Shown here: one piece after another, positions 20,475-32,279 of the stretch
Layout of the letters: each line of letters begins with the position of its first letter
Numbering within the stretch: position 1 is the stretch's first letter
Source of the DNA: Wyeomyia smithii
Lineage: Eukaryota; Arthropoda; Insecta; Diptera; Culicidae
Direction of reading: 5' to 3'
Assembly (NCBI RefSeq): GCF_029784165.1
Contig: NC_073695.1
Span: 97,383,485 to 97,447,484, forward strand
DNA length: 64,000 bases
Made by a program: the position numbers and the translations under genes
The notes under the pieces: model-generated
Told to the model about the DNA's origin: nothing
Database searches by the model: none
Seen by the model: only the letters and a program-made list of their open reading frames with translations

Positions 20475-20720
20475 GACTTCTCAACACTGTTTGAAATTTA
20501 TAATTTTAATTGTTACGATTTATGTGCATGTGTTAGGACTTATCAGTTGCAAACAATCACTAAAAACCAACTTGTCAAAGAAAGGCAAAAAACCCTACTA
20601 CTCACTTAATTGCTAACTTACAAACTATGAATATAGCTTATCGTTTTAATTCTTGAGATAGCTTATAGTTTCGACTTTTGTCGAAAATCGTTAATAATTC
20701 TATTTGACATAACTTCTAAT
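20475..20720 (+). repeat. Second copy of the 570-815 repeat
   Basis: It shares ordered blocks with 570-815 in the same orientation, including TTAGGACTTAT, CAACTTGTCAAA, ATAGCTTATCG and ACTTTTGTCGAAA. Confidence 0.45.
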
Positions 20721-20734
20721 GTTTCAACACCAGT

Positions 20735-21800
20735 AAATTTATGTAGTTCGAGTGTACCAAACCAAGGAGGATGCTTCAATATCATTTTCAGAATTTTATT
20801 CTGAATCCTTTGAAGTGTTTTTTTCTTTGTTAAACAACAACTTTACCAGATCGGTACAGTATAAAGCATTTTTAGTCAAAAAATTTGTTTGCAAAAATAG
20901 TCCATTCTTCAAACGAAGTTTAAAACTCTTGTTAATAAAAGGATATAAACATCTCTTATATTTGATGTACTTTACTTGTATGCTCTCAATGTGCTCTTTG
21001 AAAATAAGTTTTTCATCACAAATTAGTCCCAAGTATTTAACCTTCTCAGGTCAATTTAAAATAACCCGATTCATCTTAATAACATGATTATTGTTTGACT
21101 TGAGGGAAGAAGCTCTAGTTGTGTGCGAAAAAAAAATCAATTGAGTTATAGCATAGATATTCATGTTCATAAAAAAAAATTTAAAAATCGTGTGTAAAAA
21201 TTTGAATCAAAAGGGTGCCGTATCGATATTTTATCGATATTAGTGCTTAGTTTGTCATTGACGCGAGCGCCACATAGCGGGAGCATTACCACTCTTGGTT
21301 AAACGACGGTTGCAAGTTTTTACACATCTTTTGAAAATAAGATGAACGTCTGTTCTCTGTGGTTATAGAAGCAATTAAATTTTCCATTTTTGCAAGCATG
21401 TAGAGCAAATATCTTTCTGCAATCGACTGCATATGAAACGAAAATACAATACAGGTAAAAATTATCGGAAGTAATTAAAATTATATTGACGTAGTACTTT
21501 ATATTCAATTGTACTTACAAAATTTAAATTTGGAATATGAACACTCTCAAACTGATCGTAGATAGATTTGTTGCAAAAAAACATGTAGGACTATTAGGAT
21601 ATGAAATAAAATGATATCCTGAAGTACAATCACTGAAAAAAGTTTTGCTATTGGAATTATAAAGAGAATTCTTCCATGATGGATATTTAGAGTTAAAATC
21701 ACCAATTATAGAAAAAATAAGCAATGGTAAATATGCAGCAGCAACAAATAAAAACTTAAGTTCAGTTTGAACTTCAATTCTCAAAGTTTGAATAACATAC
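20735..21800 (-). pseudogene. Remains of a Jockey/Juan-like LINE
   Basis: On the minus strand, 21800-21524 encodes a decayed endonuclease segment (IIGDFNSKYPSWKNSLYNS, the DFN-K-x-W motif). The region 21060-20735 encodes the post-catalytic part of the reverse transcriptase: KYLGLICDEKLIFKEHIES, then YKRCLYPFINKS. In other frames fragments resembling ILKMIL follow. The catalytic palm between them is lost or unrecognisable. Multiple frameshifts mean no function. Confidence 0.65.
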
Positions 21801-22224
21801 TTCTCAAAATGGGACAGAGCACGATATTTGATTCGGCGATGGATTCATATCTATGAACCACTAATTGGGATCATATTTTAATTCAAAATTGTTCATTGCA
21901 AAACAGTCCAGAAACTCGAAAATTTGGATCTAGAGGCCGAACGCAATTTTCTGGAAAAATTTTTTTTCACAAGGTTATTTTATATGATGATGGATGATGC
22001 TCCTATTAAAACATTATCAAAAATTAGGGTGGTTCAAAATTTCGATGAATTCAAGGATCTAACTCTTGTATCTTTGTAGATAAGAGACAAAATAGTTCTA
22101 CAATGCTGTAGCCCTGCTAATTTTAGGTAGCTCTGCAGAAAATTAGGTTTTGCTTTATCTTTGAAAACAGCCGATTTAGATTGAAAAAACACATTTTTGC
22201 TCTATTTCTTTTTGTTCATATTTA
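21801..22224. other. No feature recognised
   Basis: AT-rich sequence with scattered short frames. I see no element ends or coding signal. Confidence 0.4.
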
Positions 22225-22680
22225 TTCTAATATACCGCCAAGTATCGACCGCAGAACCTACGTTCAAAAACTCCGAGCACTCGTCGATCGGCTTCCTTCA
22301 GCGTCCATGTTTCATGTCCGTAAAGGGTCATCGGGAGTATCAGCGTCCTATACAGCGCTAGTTTTGTGCTAGTTTGCAAACTACGGGACCTCAGCTGGTT
22401 ACGTAGTCCGTAGAAGGCCCTGTTTGCAGCTGCAACTCGTCGTTTCACATCACGGCTCATATCGTTGTCACATGTCACAGGCGTACCGAGATGCACGAAT
22501 TCAACAACCTCTTAAAATCGTTCCATATCTATCTCCACCTCAGCACCAACACTACGGGACCTCCCACGCTCCCTACCAGCTACCATGTATTTTGTTTTGG
22601 TAGAGTTAATGACAAGTCCCAATCACGCAGCTTCCCACTTGAAAGGCCTGGAAAACCAGCCTGGTATTCGCCAACAAAGG
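22225..22680 (-). pseudogene. 3' fragment of an RTE-clade LINE
   Basis: On the minus strand the frames read VINSTKTKYMVAGRERGRS, then HLGTPVTCDNDMSRDVKRRV, then NRAFYGLRNQLRSRSL and LPMTLYGHETWTLKEADRRV. This is the C-terminal end of an RTE reverse transcriptase of the same family as 12540-15116 (shared VAGRERG and TCDN-x-(V/M)SR). It is truncated at both ends and frameshifted. Confidence 0.78.
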
Positions 22681-22689
22681 ATTTCGTTA

Positions 22690-22957
22690 ACGGTCTCAGT
22701 TTTATACTAAAATTCTTCGTTTTGTTGCGACATTTCACTATTACGACCTTCCTCTATAACGGCATACCAAAACTCATACTTGTCATTCTTTATTGCGACA
22801 ATAGTACTCTCTATAACGACATTGCTAAATCTATAACGACATTCTCAACAGTACCTTCTGTTCTACATATACACAAATTCTTCGTATTAGTTATTGCGAC
22901 ATATCGCTATAACGACAGTCCCTTGCGATGTCGCTATAAAGGGATTCGACTGTACTT
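22690..22957 (-). repeat. Element with reiterated TATAACGACAT / GCGACAT motifs
   Basis: TATAACG and GCGACA alternate at least six times. On the minus strand the right border reads TACAGTCGAATCCCTTTATA, then GCGACATCGC, which looks like a terminal repeat. No matching opposite end was found, so this is probably a truncated DNA element. Confidence 0.45.
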
Positions 22958-23307
22958 TTGAAGTAGAATACTTCTCAAAGGAAGTTCGGCTACATAGGGA
23001 TGTGAAATGAAAATCTAAAACCGAAAAAAGTGAAAAATATGTCCAATTTCAAATGCTAATAAATCGGTTAGTATTCAATAGATTTCCTTCGTTCTTGCAG
23101 TAATAGATTGGAAAATTTTCTAAGATTCTTCCCAAAATAAGATAATTGTAAATTTATTATTCGAACTATTGTACTATTGAAAATCCTTAAGCCTTGTCAA
23201 AACACAAAATTCGACCTATGATTGGTGGTTATACGATTGCTTTCCCAAGCACGGTCGGCAGAGTTATGGACCTAGTAAATTGGGATTGCATCATTTTGCC
23301 TATACAA

Positions 23308-23553
23308 CAGGGGCGACTCGTGGCTGTTGAACCTACCTGTTCAACTAGAAACTCTGGGAAGTAACTACAATTTTATCCGCGAAAAAAAGCAAGTAATTCC
23401 CAACAAATAAATAACAAATTCCCTTTGTTACTATTTAAGAATAAAACTGAAAAATAAGAAAATAAGAACATGAATTTGGATTTTAGATTCATTTTTTTGC
23501 CTGACGTCCCCATGTGCATTGCACAGGTTGTACCTATGGACGAGTCGCCCCTG
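23308..23553. mobile_element. 246-bp hAT-type MITE
   Basis: It starts CAGGGGCGACTCGT and ends ACGAGTCGCCCCTG. The flanks are CTATACAA and CTATATAA, an 8-bp duplication with one change. A second inverted block (AACCTACCTGT / ACAGGTTGTACC) lies inside. It is non-coding. Confidence 0.82.
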
Positions 23554-23748
23554 CTATATAAGAACTTCATCAGATAACAAACAAACATTTCATCGGATAT
23601 TAAATTGAACAATAAAAATTTGAAGAACAAAAATGAATATTTGAAGAGTTGATATTTTCTCGTTTTGCGCTATAATCCAAAGTTAATTATCTTCATCTAC
23701 ATGCATACTCTGATTATTATTACGTGTTACGTGCGTCGCTTAGTGTTT

Positions 23749-23909
23749 GGCTACGGTTATGCAGAACGCAAATAACGGCGCGATGCGATTCGTCAAGACG
23801 AAATGTGTTGAAATGTATAGCTCTACTTCGCCTTAAGAAAAAATGTACATTTCACCACGGTAAGGCGAATCGCATCGCGCCATCATTCGCGTTCTGTATA
23901 ACCGTAGCC
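23749..23909. mobile_element. 161-bp palindromic MITE
   Basis: The arms of about 45 bp start GGCTACGGTTATGCAGAACG and end with its near-complement, CGTTCTGTATAACCGTAGCC. The inner arm is CGCGATGCGATTCG / CGAATCGCATCGCG. TTT lies on both flanks. The RNA could fold into a hairpin with a loop of about 70 bases. Confidence 0.78.
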
Positions 23910-24184
23910 TTTGTTCCGTTCCCGTTTAATGATGTCGTATTAAATATGCATATTACAATTCGGCAGCACTTCAACTTCTCATTTGCACAAAATTTAAAAA
24001 TATTCAATAAACTTTATTCAAAATATCAAACAAAAAGAAACTACAATACTGCCAATGAACGGTCAACGTTTATTCACTAGAAAAAATGACTGACACGCAA
24101 GCAGCCGAGTTATCTTTCTTGTAAAAGTATTCTACTTCAACCTTGCGGTCGTGGCTTTGCATACAACCTTCCTGTGATTTTTAC

Positions 24185-24402
24185 CTTATAAAACAAAGCA
24201 AAGCTAAGCCTCGGTGCTACATTCCGTATCGGAACTCGACCTTCTGTTTTACTTAGACTTCGTAGCCGTCTGTTAAGTGTACAGGACAACTGCGAGGCTA
24301 GCGCTACGATCCCACTGACACTAACAGTCTCTTCCGAGCCGGGACTCGAACATACGATGACCGGTTTGTTAGGCCAGCATCGTATCTCGAGACCGGCTGG
24401 GA
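24185..24402 (-). mobile_element. tRNA-derived SINE (family B)
   Basis: On the minus strand it reads TCCCAGCCGGTCTCGAGATA, then CGATGCTGG (A-box region), then ATGTTCGAGTCCCGGCTC (B box), then GACTGTTAGTGTCAGTGGGA. It ends with GGCTTAGCTTTGCTTTG. The same family occurs at 36449-36665. The tRNA-like head lacks a full tRNA fold, so it is a SINE and not a tRNA gene. It may belong to the Feilai-type SINEs of mosquitoes, but the name is unsure. Confidence 0.78.
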
Positions 24403-24604
24403 GACTTTTTACCGTATACGTTCTTAAAATTTTCGAAAAAATAAGCTCAAATATACTGTAGCTTTGTAAGAAAATATTCTGGAGATGTGTGGTATTCAAC
24501 AAAAACGTGTGTTTTGTATGCCAATATGCTTCTTTAGAACAACGTTTTCTTGTATAATATAACTAACAAAAGTTACATACAAGTGCTTTATCCGAAAAAT
24601 CTTC

Positions 24605-25320
24605 TCAGATTACCTTAGTGTGGGTCCCTTCTCATTGTTCCATTCCGGGCAATGAGAAAGCGGACACTTTGGCTAAGTTGGGCGCAACAAACGATAATAT
24701 TTACAACAGACCAATTGCCTACAATGAATTTTTAAAATTTTCACCCCAGAATACGCTTATCAACTGGCAGGCCTCGTGGGATAAGAGAGAACTGGGGAGG
24801 TGGCTACACAGCATCATCCCCAAGGTTTCCACCAAACCTTGGTTTCGGGGGTTGGATGTAGAACTAGATTTCGTCGCATGATGTCTCGGATTATGTCCAA
24901 CCACTACGGGTCTTATCATTGCGTTTGTGGATTGGGGATCAAGACATTGAACACGTGGTTTGGGTGTGTGCTGAATTCCGCGGCGCCAGATATCTACTTT
25001 TGGATACCCTCAGGGCCCGAGGAATACAGCCCTATGTGCCAGTTTGTGATATCCTCGCTCAGCGAAACTTACCATACATGCTACATGTTTATAGCTATTT
25101 GAAAAGCATCAAGGTGCCCATTTAACAGCGAAACGAATCTCGGATAAAAAAAACATGTTAGTTTTAGTATTAGATTTAGTTTCAGCTTGGAGTCGGCAGC
25201 GAGAATAAAAAATTTGCCTTTAGCTTATAAGATATTTTAGACCATAAGCCTATATATTTAATTGGCTCCGTAAAACATTAATTTGTATTGTGCCGTGTCA
25301 AATAAATGTTGTGTAAAAAC
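24605..25320 (+). pseudogene. 5'-truncated I-clade LINE copy (RNase H end to 3' UTR)
   Basis: The frame at 24618-24881 reads WVPSHCSIPGNEKADTLAKL, then ELGRWLHSIIPKVSTKPWFR. After frameshifts come the zinc-binding segment (CVCG...IEHVVW) and a C terminus like YLKSIKVPI. It is the same family as 61060-64000, where these segments are intact. The 3' UTR ends at about 25312 with GTGCCGTGTCAAATAAATG. Frameshifts near 24880-24920 and later make it dead. Confidence 0.85.
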
Positions 25321-25711
25321 CTAAATTAATCCACCTAGCGGTCAGACTCAGCCTTTCTCATTCAAACTTATTATTTGTAAAAAAAGATTTACATGAATGC
25401 TTAAATCCAATGAAGGTTTATTCACTTTTTGGGTTCTAAAATATTGATGTTGTAAATAAAGTATGAAATATGAAATTTGACGTAATGTTAGTGCTTAAGA
25501 AATAGCGAAATAAATGACTCTCAATTTCGAACAATTTAATCACGAGCGATACCGGGAACGTTCAAATAGTACGATACCACATTTAAATCATGTTGAGGCC
25601 ATATATATTGATCAAAGCAGGTAAAGTGTTGAATAGTCTTTGAATTTCTTTTCTTTCCAGAACTTTTGAACAGCATATCATATTGTTATAAAGTTTGTTA
25701 TTTGTAAGTTT

Positions 25712-26182
25712 AGGGGAGCTGCGTAGCCGCAAGGTTACAGAGTCCGCTTTGTCAAGCGAATGGTCGTGGGTTCGAATCTTAGTAGAACCAGGCCATCCGA
25801 TGTCAAAAAGGACTTAAGCTTGGGTTTATTCTCAGGCTCCCCACCAGTTACCCTTCCTTTACGCTGAAATCTACAATACCTTTGCGTGACTTCCTCTTAA
25901 CAAAAAATAAGTCCCTCTCATCAATAAAACTGGCCAGAAGGACACACGACGAATCTCCAGGGAATTATAATTGGTGATATTTGGCAAGAGAAACGAGTAT
26001 CGGTATAGTAGAGCAGTGAGCGTGTAAGGAAGAGTATCACATTTACACACATTTAAACATGCCACTTCTCAATAGCGGTATTGCTATTAACAGAAGTGCG
26101 GGATACAGCAGACACCCGGGCATATCTCACAATAGATCTACGATTCTGGTCGCAGTGAGGAAGTCCATACAGAAAAAAAAAA
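25712..26182 (+). mobile_element. tRNA-derived SINE (family A), full length
   Basis: The head is GGAGCTGCGTAGCCGCAAGG and the B box is GGTTCGAATC. The body has CTCAGGCTCCCCACC, AATAAGTCCCTCTC, CCAGGGAATTATAA and CTGGTCGCAGTGAGGAAGTC, followed by a run of ten A. TTGTAAGTTT flanks both ends (25702-25711 and 26183-26192). Length is 471 bp. This is the cleanest copy in the window. Confidence 0.9.
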
Positions 26183-26329
26183 TTGTAAGTTTGAGAGATG
26201 ACTCGTTTGTATGACACTAGTTATGTTCAAATAAGTCGTGTTATACTTGAGATAATAGACTTTCGTTGTTTTACAAATTAAAACATAACGATTGCTTAAG
26301 TTAGATTACAATCAAATGAAAAGGTAACG

Positions 26330-27855
26330 TATAGGGCAGCCAAACTTTGAAACCACGTGTTCAATCATAATTCATCAGTTAACCCTTAACTAGCCCGTTC
26401 ATCTGATATCAATATTGTTCAAATCGGTTGTGTAGTTTCTAAGATGATGAAGTTTCGTGATTTTCACATTTCGATACATTACAGACGAAGTAACAGTCTG
26501 ATTACAGCAAAATTCAATAGGGTGTTATGAGGCAGCTAGACCTTTCATTTGATACTAATTCTGTGGAAATCGGGTCAACCATCTCTGAGAAAAGTGAGTA
26601 AGTCCAAGTTGTCTTCGGAATATGTTTCTTTTAATAGCTGGATTTCACATTTTTAAACATAACAGGCAAAGTAATAATCCGTTTGTAAAAAAAAATCATT
26701 AAGGTCTTATGACACTGATTTTATAAAAATCGGGCCAGCCATCTCTGAGAAACATGAGTGAGATTAAATAGTCTCCAGAACACGTTTCTTTCCATAACTT
26801 CTGAACCACAAGTTCAATCTTCATAAAATTCAAAAGTTAAGGGTTTTTAAGGTAGCCGGTTCATTTGAAATAAATTCAAATCAGTTGTGTAGTTTCTGAG
26901 ATATTGATGTTTCGTGATTTTTATATTTTGATACATAACCTCTAAACTAGAAATCAGATTACAATAATATTCAATAGGGTCTCACAGGGCAACTAGACCT
27001 TCCTTTTGCAATTGATTTCATTGAAATCGGTTCGGTCAGACTATCTCTGAGAAAAGTGAATGCGAAAAAAGGTGCACATACACACGTACACACGCACACA
27101 CAAACATAAACACCTATACATGCTTATATGCAGAAAATGCTCGATTCGTCGAACTGAGTCGAGTAGTATATGACATTCGGCCGTTTGGATCACTTTTCCA
27201 CCTTTTAATTAGCCAGTGATCGTTAGGAAAAAGTCAATATGTTTACTTTCATTATGTGATTTCACATTTTTATGAACAACGGACGAAGTTATAATCCGAT
27301 TGCAATGAAATTCAATTGCAACCTATGGGGCAACTAGATCTTCCATTTGTTCAGCCATCTCTGAGAAAAATGAGTGAATTTAAAAAACCTCAGGATAACT
27401 TTTCTTTACATAACTTTTGAACCATATGTTCAATCATAACGAAATTCAAAAGTTAAGGGTTCTGGAGACAGCCCGATCATTTGAAACCAGTTTTATTGAA
27501 ATCGGTTGTGTGGTTTCTGAGATATTGATGTTTCGTGATTTTTACATTTTGATACATAACCTCTAAACTAAAAATCCGATTACAATGAAATTCAATTGCA
27601 ACCTATGGCGCAACTGACCCTTTCATTTGCAATTAATTTTATGAAAATCGGCTCAGCCATCTCTGAGAAAAGTGAGTGAGAAAAAAAAGTTGCACATACA
27701 CGCACACACACATATACACATACACACATACAATTATACATACAGAAAATGCTCAGTTCGTCGAAATGGGTCGAGTGTTATATGACATTCGGCCATTGGG
27801 ACCACTTTTATACCTTTGGTTTTTCCAGTGATTGCTATACCTTTCTAGGAGAAAG
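26330..27855 (+). repeat. Complex interspersed repeat with about five internal sub-units and CA tracts
   Basis: The phrase CCATCTCTGAGAAAAGTGAG (or a variant) recurs near 26576, 26743, 27046, 27356 and 27656. It is preceded each time by ATCCGATTACAATGAAATTC-like text and GCAACTAGACCTTCCATTTG-like text. Two units run into CA-rich tracts (27073-27110 and 27691-27735) and then TTCGTCGAACTGAGTCGAGT, then ATGACATTCGGCC. The repeat ends with CTTTCTAGGAGAAAGGC. It is non-coding. Confidence 0.75.
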
Positions 27856-27865
27856 GCAAAAAGTT

Positions 27866-28480
27866 AAGTACAAAAAACTAACTTTTGATTAACTTTTATT
27901 CAAAATACTCTGTAACTTTTTACCCAATGAAGAAGAAAATTTTGATGGTTCAGCAAAATTTCATATTTTTGAATGTTCTAAAGCTTTGTTTATATGACAT
28001 TCCTCTATGTCTTAACACAAAAGAGTTAGTATTTTTAATATATGAAAACCTACTGTAACATATGCTCGCCGTACTTCAATATGAGTGGATTGGGTCAAAT
28101 GTAACCAACAAGAGTTTATAGTACTTCAGCTTCACTTCAAGGAAAAGTATTGGTATCATGATTCCACTTGCTTCTTTTTAACCTATATGTCCTTGAAGTT
28201 ATCGAAAAAATAAGCTAAAATATTATATAACTTTGTAAAAAAAGTCCTTAGTCCGTGTCAAATGCAACTAACAAAAGTTAAGTACAAAAAACTAAATTTT
28301 AAGTAAGTTCCAAATATTATACTTCATAACTTTTTCCCGAATGAAGATAGGATATTCATTTGTTCAACAAAGTTTCATATTTTTGAATTTTCTACAACTT
28401 TTTTAAATAAATAATTTCTCTATCTCTTTACACAAAAAAATTAGTTTTTTTATTTTTAGTATGGTAAAAAATAAATTTTG
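27866..28480 (+). repeat. Direct duplication of a 140-bp AT-rich unit
   Basis: AAGTTAAGTACAAAAAACTA with the following 120 bp (TTTTTACCCAATGAAGA, then CAAAATTTCATATTTTTGAA) occurs at about 27870 and 28275. The intervening TCGAAAAAATAAGCTAAAAT block also resembles 24428-24590. It is non-coding. Confidence 0.6.
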
Positions 28481-28912
28481 ATAATTTGAAATTATGCGGG
28501 CACGACAACAAACAATTGTTCCGAAGACACTATTAAGCTAGGATGAAGGTGAAAGGCGCTATGGAATTAGGTTCCATTGTTACAGTGGAACTGTACAGCG
28601 GTTCCATGTTTTCTGTTAGAGTTTTGTTCATGAATTGAGGTCTGAAACGTCTCGTAGAGTGGTCTATGACCGTGTGGGGTAGTTTCTGTTTTGCTCGACC
28701 TGTGAATTGTCGCATCTCGGTGCTTCGATTTTTCCACTTTTTGCCGATAACGTTAGTGGTTGTGGTGGATGCGTGAACGTGATTTGTTTGGATAACTTTA
28801 TGCGGTGAATAGTTTTAGAAAGGAGTGACATGTCTGTACAAGTGCTGCAATGTTGCTGTAATAACTTATTTCAATTCACCTTTTCAGCCGTAGAAAGGAG
28901 AACAACAACAAC
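28481..28912. other. No gene; small inverted motif
   Basis: Unique-looking sequence with a local inverted motif GGTTCCATTGTTACAGTGGA then ACTGTACAGCGG at 28570-28602. No coding or element structure was identified. Confidence 0.35.
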
Positions 28913-28916
28913 TTTA

Positions 28917-29899
28917 CTGCCGTTCTACGCATAGTTGTCCCATGTTACTTTTGGTCGATTTTCGTTTTTTATCACCATTGAGTCTATTTTTATGTATATT
29001 TTTGAGAAACTTCCAAAAATAACATTGTTTGTTCCGAATGTCTTGAAAAACCATACCAAATCTGTTTGTCCCATCTATGATTTTCTATACATATTTGTCC
29101 CACTAGATTTTTTCTATTCTAATCGATCCCACTAATCACTAATTCCCATATTTACAACTTGGGAAGTGCTACAAAGCAATAAAAACTTCTCCTTACAACG
29201 TTTGGCATTACGGGTATCAGAAATTCGGTACCGAAAATCATTTTGCTTGATTATTTAAATGCGGTTCGTTCATATCTTTGTTCGGAATATCTAAACCTTG
29301 TGTGCTGGTTTGTTATCTTGATGCCTTTCGTTTCCGAGCATAAGAAGAGTAACGCATGAGATTCATACTAATTGAAAGTTATAAGAACTGTCTTTTGTGT
29401 GTACCCAAAATGGTAAAAGCCAAACAACGTTCAAATATGGGCAATCTGAAAAAACAATTCTCTTATGTAATTGTAAGTCATCTGATACTTATTCAATTAA
29501 CTAAACTTTCATCTCGACTATCATCACCTGCTTTTAAAGACAACACGATTCGCGTGATCATTTTCGTGAAAAATTAAACAGCCTTGTATTTCCAAAACGA
29601 ACTTTGTATTGGGAAACATCGAATGCACGTGGTGGGACTGATATACGTAGAAATTACCTATTGAAAGTAAAATTTCTCGGCATTATTGTCCCAGTGGGTA
29701 TTTTTATGGAAAAGAGTGTTAAACCGCGAAACATCCAACTAGATTTATTGGAAACAGTCTATTGCAAGGTAAAATTGTTTAAAAACCCATGACTGCATTT
29801 GTCACATTGGCGCAATGCGTGAATACATCGTAAAACTTCAACATCGTTTTTCTCGTTTGCATGATTTGGAACATGGGACAAATATGCGTAGAACGGCAG
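28917..29899. mobile_element. 983-bp inverted-repeat element with TTTA target duplication
   Basis: The left end CTGCCGTTCTACGCATAGTT, then GTCCCATGTT, is matched by AACATGGGAC, then AAATATGCGTAGAACGGCAG, at the right (about 30 bp). TTTA flanks both sides (28913-28916 and 29900-29903). The word TTGTCCCA recurs inside. Short open frames within show no recognised domain, so it is non-autonomous or of an unknown family. Confidence 0.68.
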
Positions 29900-30054
29900 T
29901 TTAGATATTATACATTATATATTTAGAGAAATAATCTCATAACAGTTCATCACTTTTTTTTTGGAAACACAATATAACGGACGATTTCCAAATATTTTCT
30001 AATCAATTGTTATTATTTTTCCTTGCGTTTTCTACGTTAAAAATTGAAAATTTT

Positions 30055-30490
30055 CACCTATGGAAGGCAGTCAACCCAGATCTTCTGTACGTGCCCTAAT
30101 ACTTCTTATTGTAATATATAATTCCTTTTTATTAATTCTTATATAAGTTCATCTATTTTATTTTAGCCATGGAAGGCAGCCAACTGAGATCGTCTTTACA
30201 TGCCCTAATTCATCTTATTGTATCTAATAATCCATTTTTATTGTGTCACAATGTCACATTATATGTTCATGATCATATCTATATTGTTACAATAATCCAA
30301 TTAAATCATGTCATATCACTTATCAAAGCGAATCCTGATCGAAAACCCACACCACTAACAAGACCTCCCTTTCGTGGTCTTTGTAGGGATGCAGAGGCAC
30401 ACCGTGGCGAGACCGTCCCATTTGTATTTTTATCAATTTTGTCTTTATTGGTGGGATCATCACCTTTTTACATTTACTTTCAATAAAACA
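30055..30490 (+). repeat. 115-bp tandem duplication and flanking AT-rich DNA
   Basis: TATGGAAGGCAGTCAACCCA at about 30059 and CATGGAAGGCAGCCAACTGA at about 30168 start two copies of one unit (TGCCCTAAT...CTTATTGTA) with about 15% divergence. The open frame beginning at 30169 has no recognised domain and crosses the duplication, so I do not call a gene. Confidence 0.5.
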
Positions 30491-30875
30491 CTTAATTTTT
30501 AATACTTTATTCGGGGAAAAAATAGCAAGTCGGTCCCATAGAAAAAATCATCAGTTCCACAGTCAAAAAAAAATTATGAAACATGTTATGTTTAGCATAG
30601 TTTCTATTCTTCTGAATCTTGCTGATAGTATGATGTTTTCTCCAAGGTTTCCACCAATTATTTCAGCTGTTTTTTTTGTTAACAGTGTCATCGTACTGTA
30701 AGTTAGAGTATCCAATCAAAACATAATCATTACTACCCTTCGTATTTCATTTCTTAGCTGTTTCCACAACTTGATAAAAATATTATATTTAATATTAGAT
30801 GAAGAAACTAGCGGGTAATATGCATTGTAATATGCTTCTCGCTACAAAATCGTTTAATGATTCTGTGCGCTTCTC

Positions 30876-30930
30876 GCGATGTTGATGATGTTGATGTGGT
30901 GATGGTGATGAGGTGATGTTGATTTGATTG
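30876..30930 (+). repeat. GATGTT/GGTGAT short tandem repeat
   Basis: Imperfect units of GATGTTGATGATGTTGATGT and GGTGATGGTGATGAGGTGAT. Confidence 0.7.
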
Positions 30931-31128
30931 CCATTGCAGTAACAAATTCTGCTGATGGTCTTGATTAAAAAAATTTTAAATTTTTATTAAATTTTACGCG
31001 AAGCGTTACGATTTTTATTTACTGTTTTCTCATCAGCACAAAAACGCAAACGGACTTGCTATGAGCAGCAAATACTCGATCTCTAACAAAGCAAAGACTA
31101 CATTCTAACATTCCTTCCCAAGGAGAGC

Positions 31129-31865
31129 TTTGTAGCCGCAAGGTTACAGAGTCCACTTTGATAAGCGGGTGGTCGTGCGTTCGAATCTTAGTTGAATCAA
31201 TCAGGCCATTTGGTTGTCAAAGGTCTTCAACATGGGTTTATTCTCAGGCTTTCTATTACCCTTCCTTCAAGCTCAATTCTATAGCATTCCTGCTGAATTT
31301 CATCATAACAAAAAAATATTAAGTCCCTCTTATAATTAGGCTGGTCTGAGTAACGTATAATAATTCTCTTCAAGAAATTGTGTTTATGGCTCGATCTTGG
31401 CTGGAGGAACGAGGTTCCGATAAAACTCCTTCCTCTAGACAAAAAGTTCTACTTTTAATATAACTGACCAGCGGTAAAGCATTGAGTGCTTCTTCAGGGA
31501 ATTGTAATTGTGACGCGGTGTTGGTAGGAGGAACGAGGTTTCGATAAGACTCCTTCTTCTCGATATAATAAGTCCCTCTTAGAATAAACCTGGCCAGACA
31601 GGAACGTTAGGTGAAGTCTCACTCCAGGGAATTATAACTTGGCGATATTGGAAGATTAGAAAGAGGCTTGGTATTGTAGAGCAGTTAGCTTGAAACGGAA
31701 GGGTAAAATCTCACACACAAGCACGGATATAAATGAAAAGCGCATCATTTACTTCAATAGTGATACTGGCCAATAATATGAAGTGCGGAATACAGAAAAC
31801 ACCTGGGCAATATCACAAAAGATCAAATGTCTCTGGTCGCAGTGATCCTCACAGAGAAAAAAAAA
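31129..31865 (+). mobile_element. Long variant of SINE family A with duplicated body
   Basis: The head is GTAGCCGCAAGGTTACAGAG and the B box is GTTCGAATC; the tail is CTGGTCGCAGTGATCCTC, then ACAGAG plus nine A. TCCTTCC borders both ends. At 737 bp it is about 260 bp longer than the 25712 copy. The central unit (GGAGGAACGAGGTTCCGATA... near 31402 and GGAGGAACGAGGTTTCGATA near 31526) is repeated with a period of about 125 bp. Confidence 0.82.
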
Positions 31866-32093
31866 TCCTTCCTTATTGTAGGATTCATGCGGCACTGGCA
31901 CAACTCGAAATTCGTAGTACCAAGAGAAACTCGAAATTCGTAGTACCACGAAAACTACGAGCAAGTTAAAATCTCTTTTTTATAATCTTTGGAAGATGTT
32001 TTCGATTTGAATTCTGGAAACACGTCAGTTTATAACTCAGGTGAATTTTGGAACATGTCTTTGTGAAATAAAACTTTACCGTATCGTTGGACA

Positions 32094-32279
32094 TTAAAAT
32101 TGTGCATTGTGCCGATGTTGCACGAAACCGACGATATCCTCACCTGACTGTGAGGACGTGACCGGTGCCGTTATTGATTTATAAAAAATCGGGTCAATAA
32201 ATGATGCACAGTGAGAAGGAATTCCCAGTCGTTCTTCCAGTTGATTCATTGTGAATCTTGAGTGGCTCGGACCTATCAC
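32094..32279 (-). CDS. Possible small or partial ORF, unknown
   Basis: The minus-strand frame of 61 codons has a balanced composition (MNQLEERLGIPSHCASFIDP, then IFYKSITAPVTSSQ) and sits in a GC-richer patch of an AT-rich region. No family was recognised, no splice partner was found and no signal peptide is seen. It may be an orphan exon or a TE relic. Confidence 0.15.
   Translation of the reverse strand: MIGPSHSRFTMNQLEERLGIPSHCASFIDPIFYKSITAPVTSSQSGEDIVGFVQHRHNAQF

Noticed and set aside
22690..22957. CRISPR-like alternation of short repeated words
   Set aside because: The words are irregularly spaced inside a eukaryotic DNA element. There are no uniform repeats and spacers anywhere in the window.
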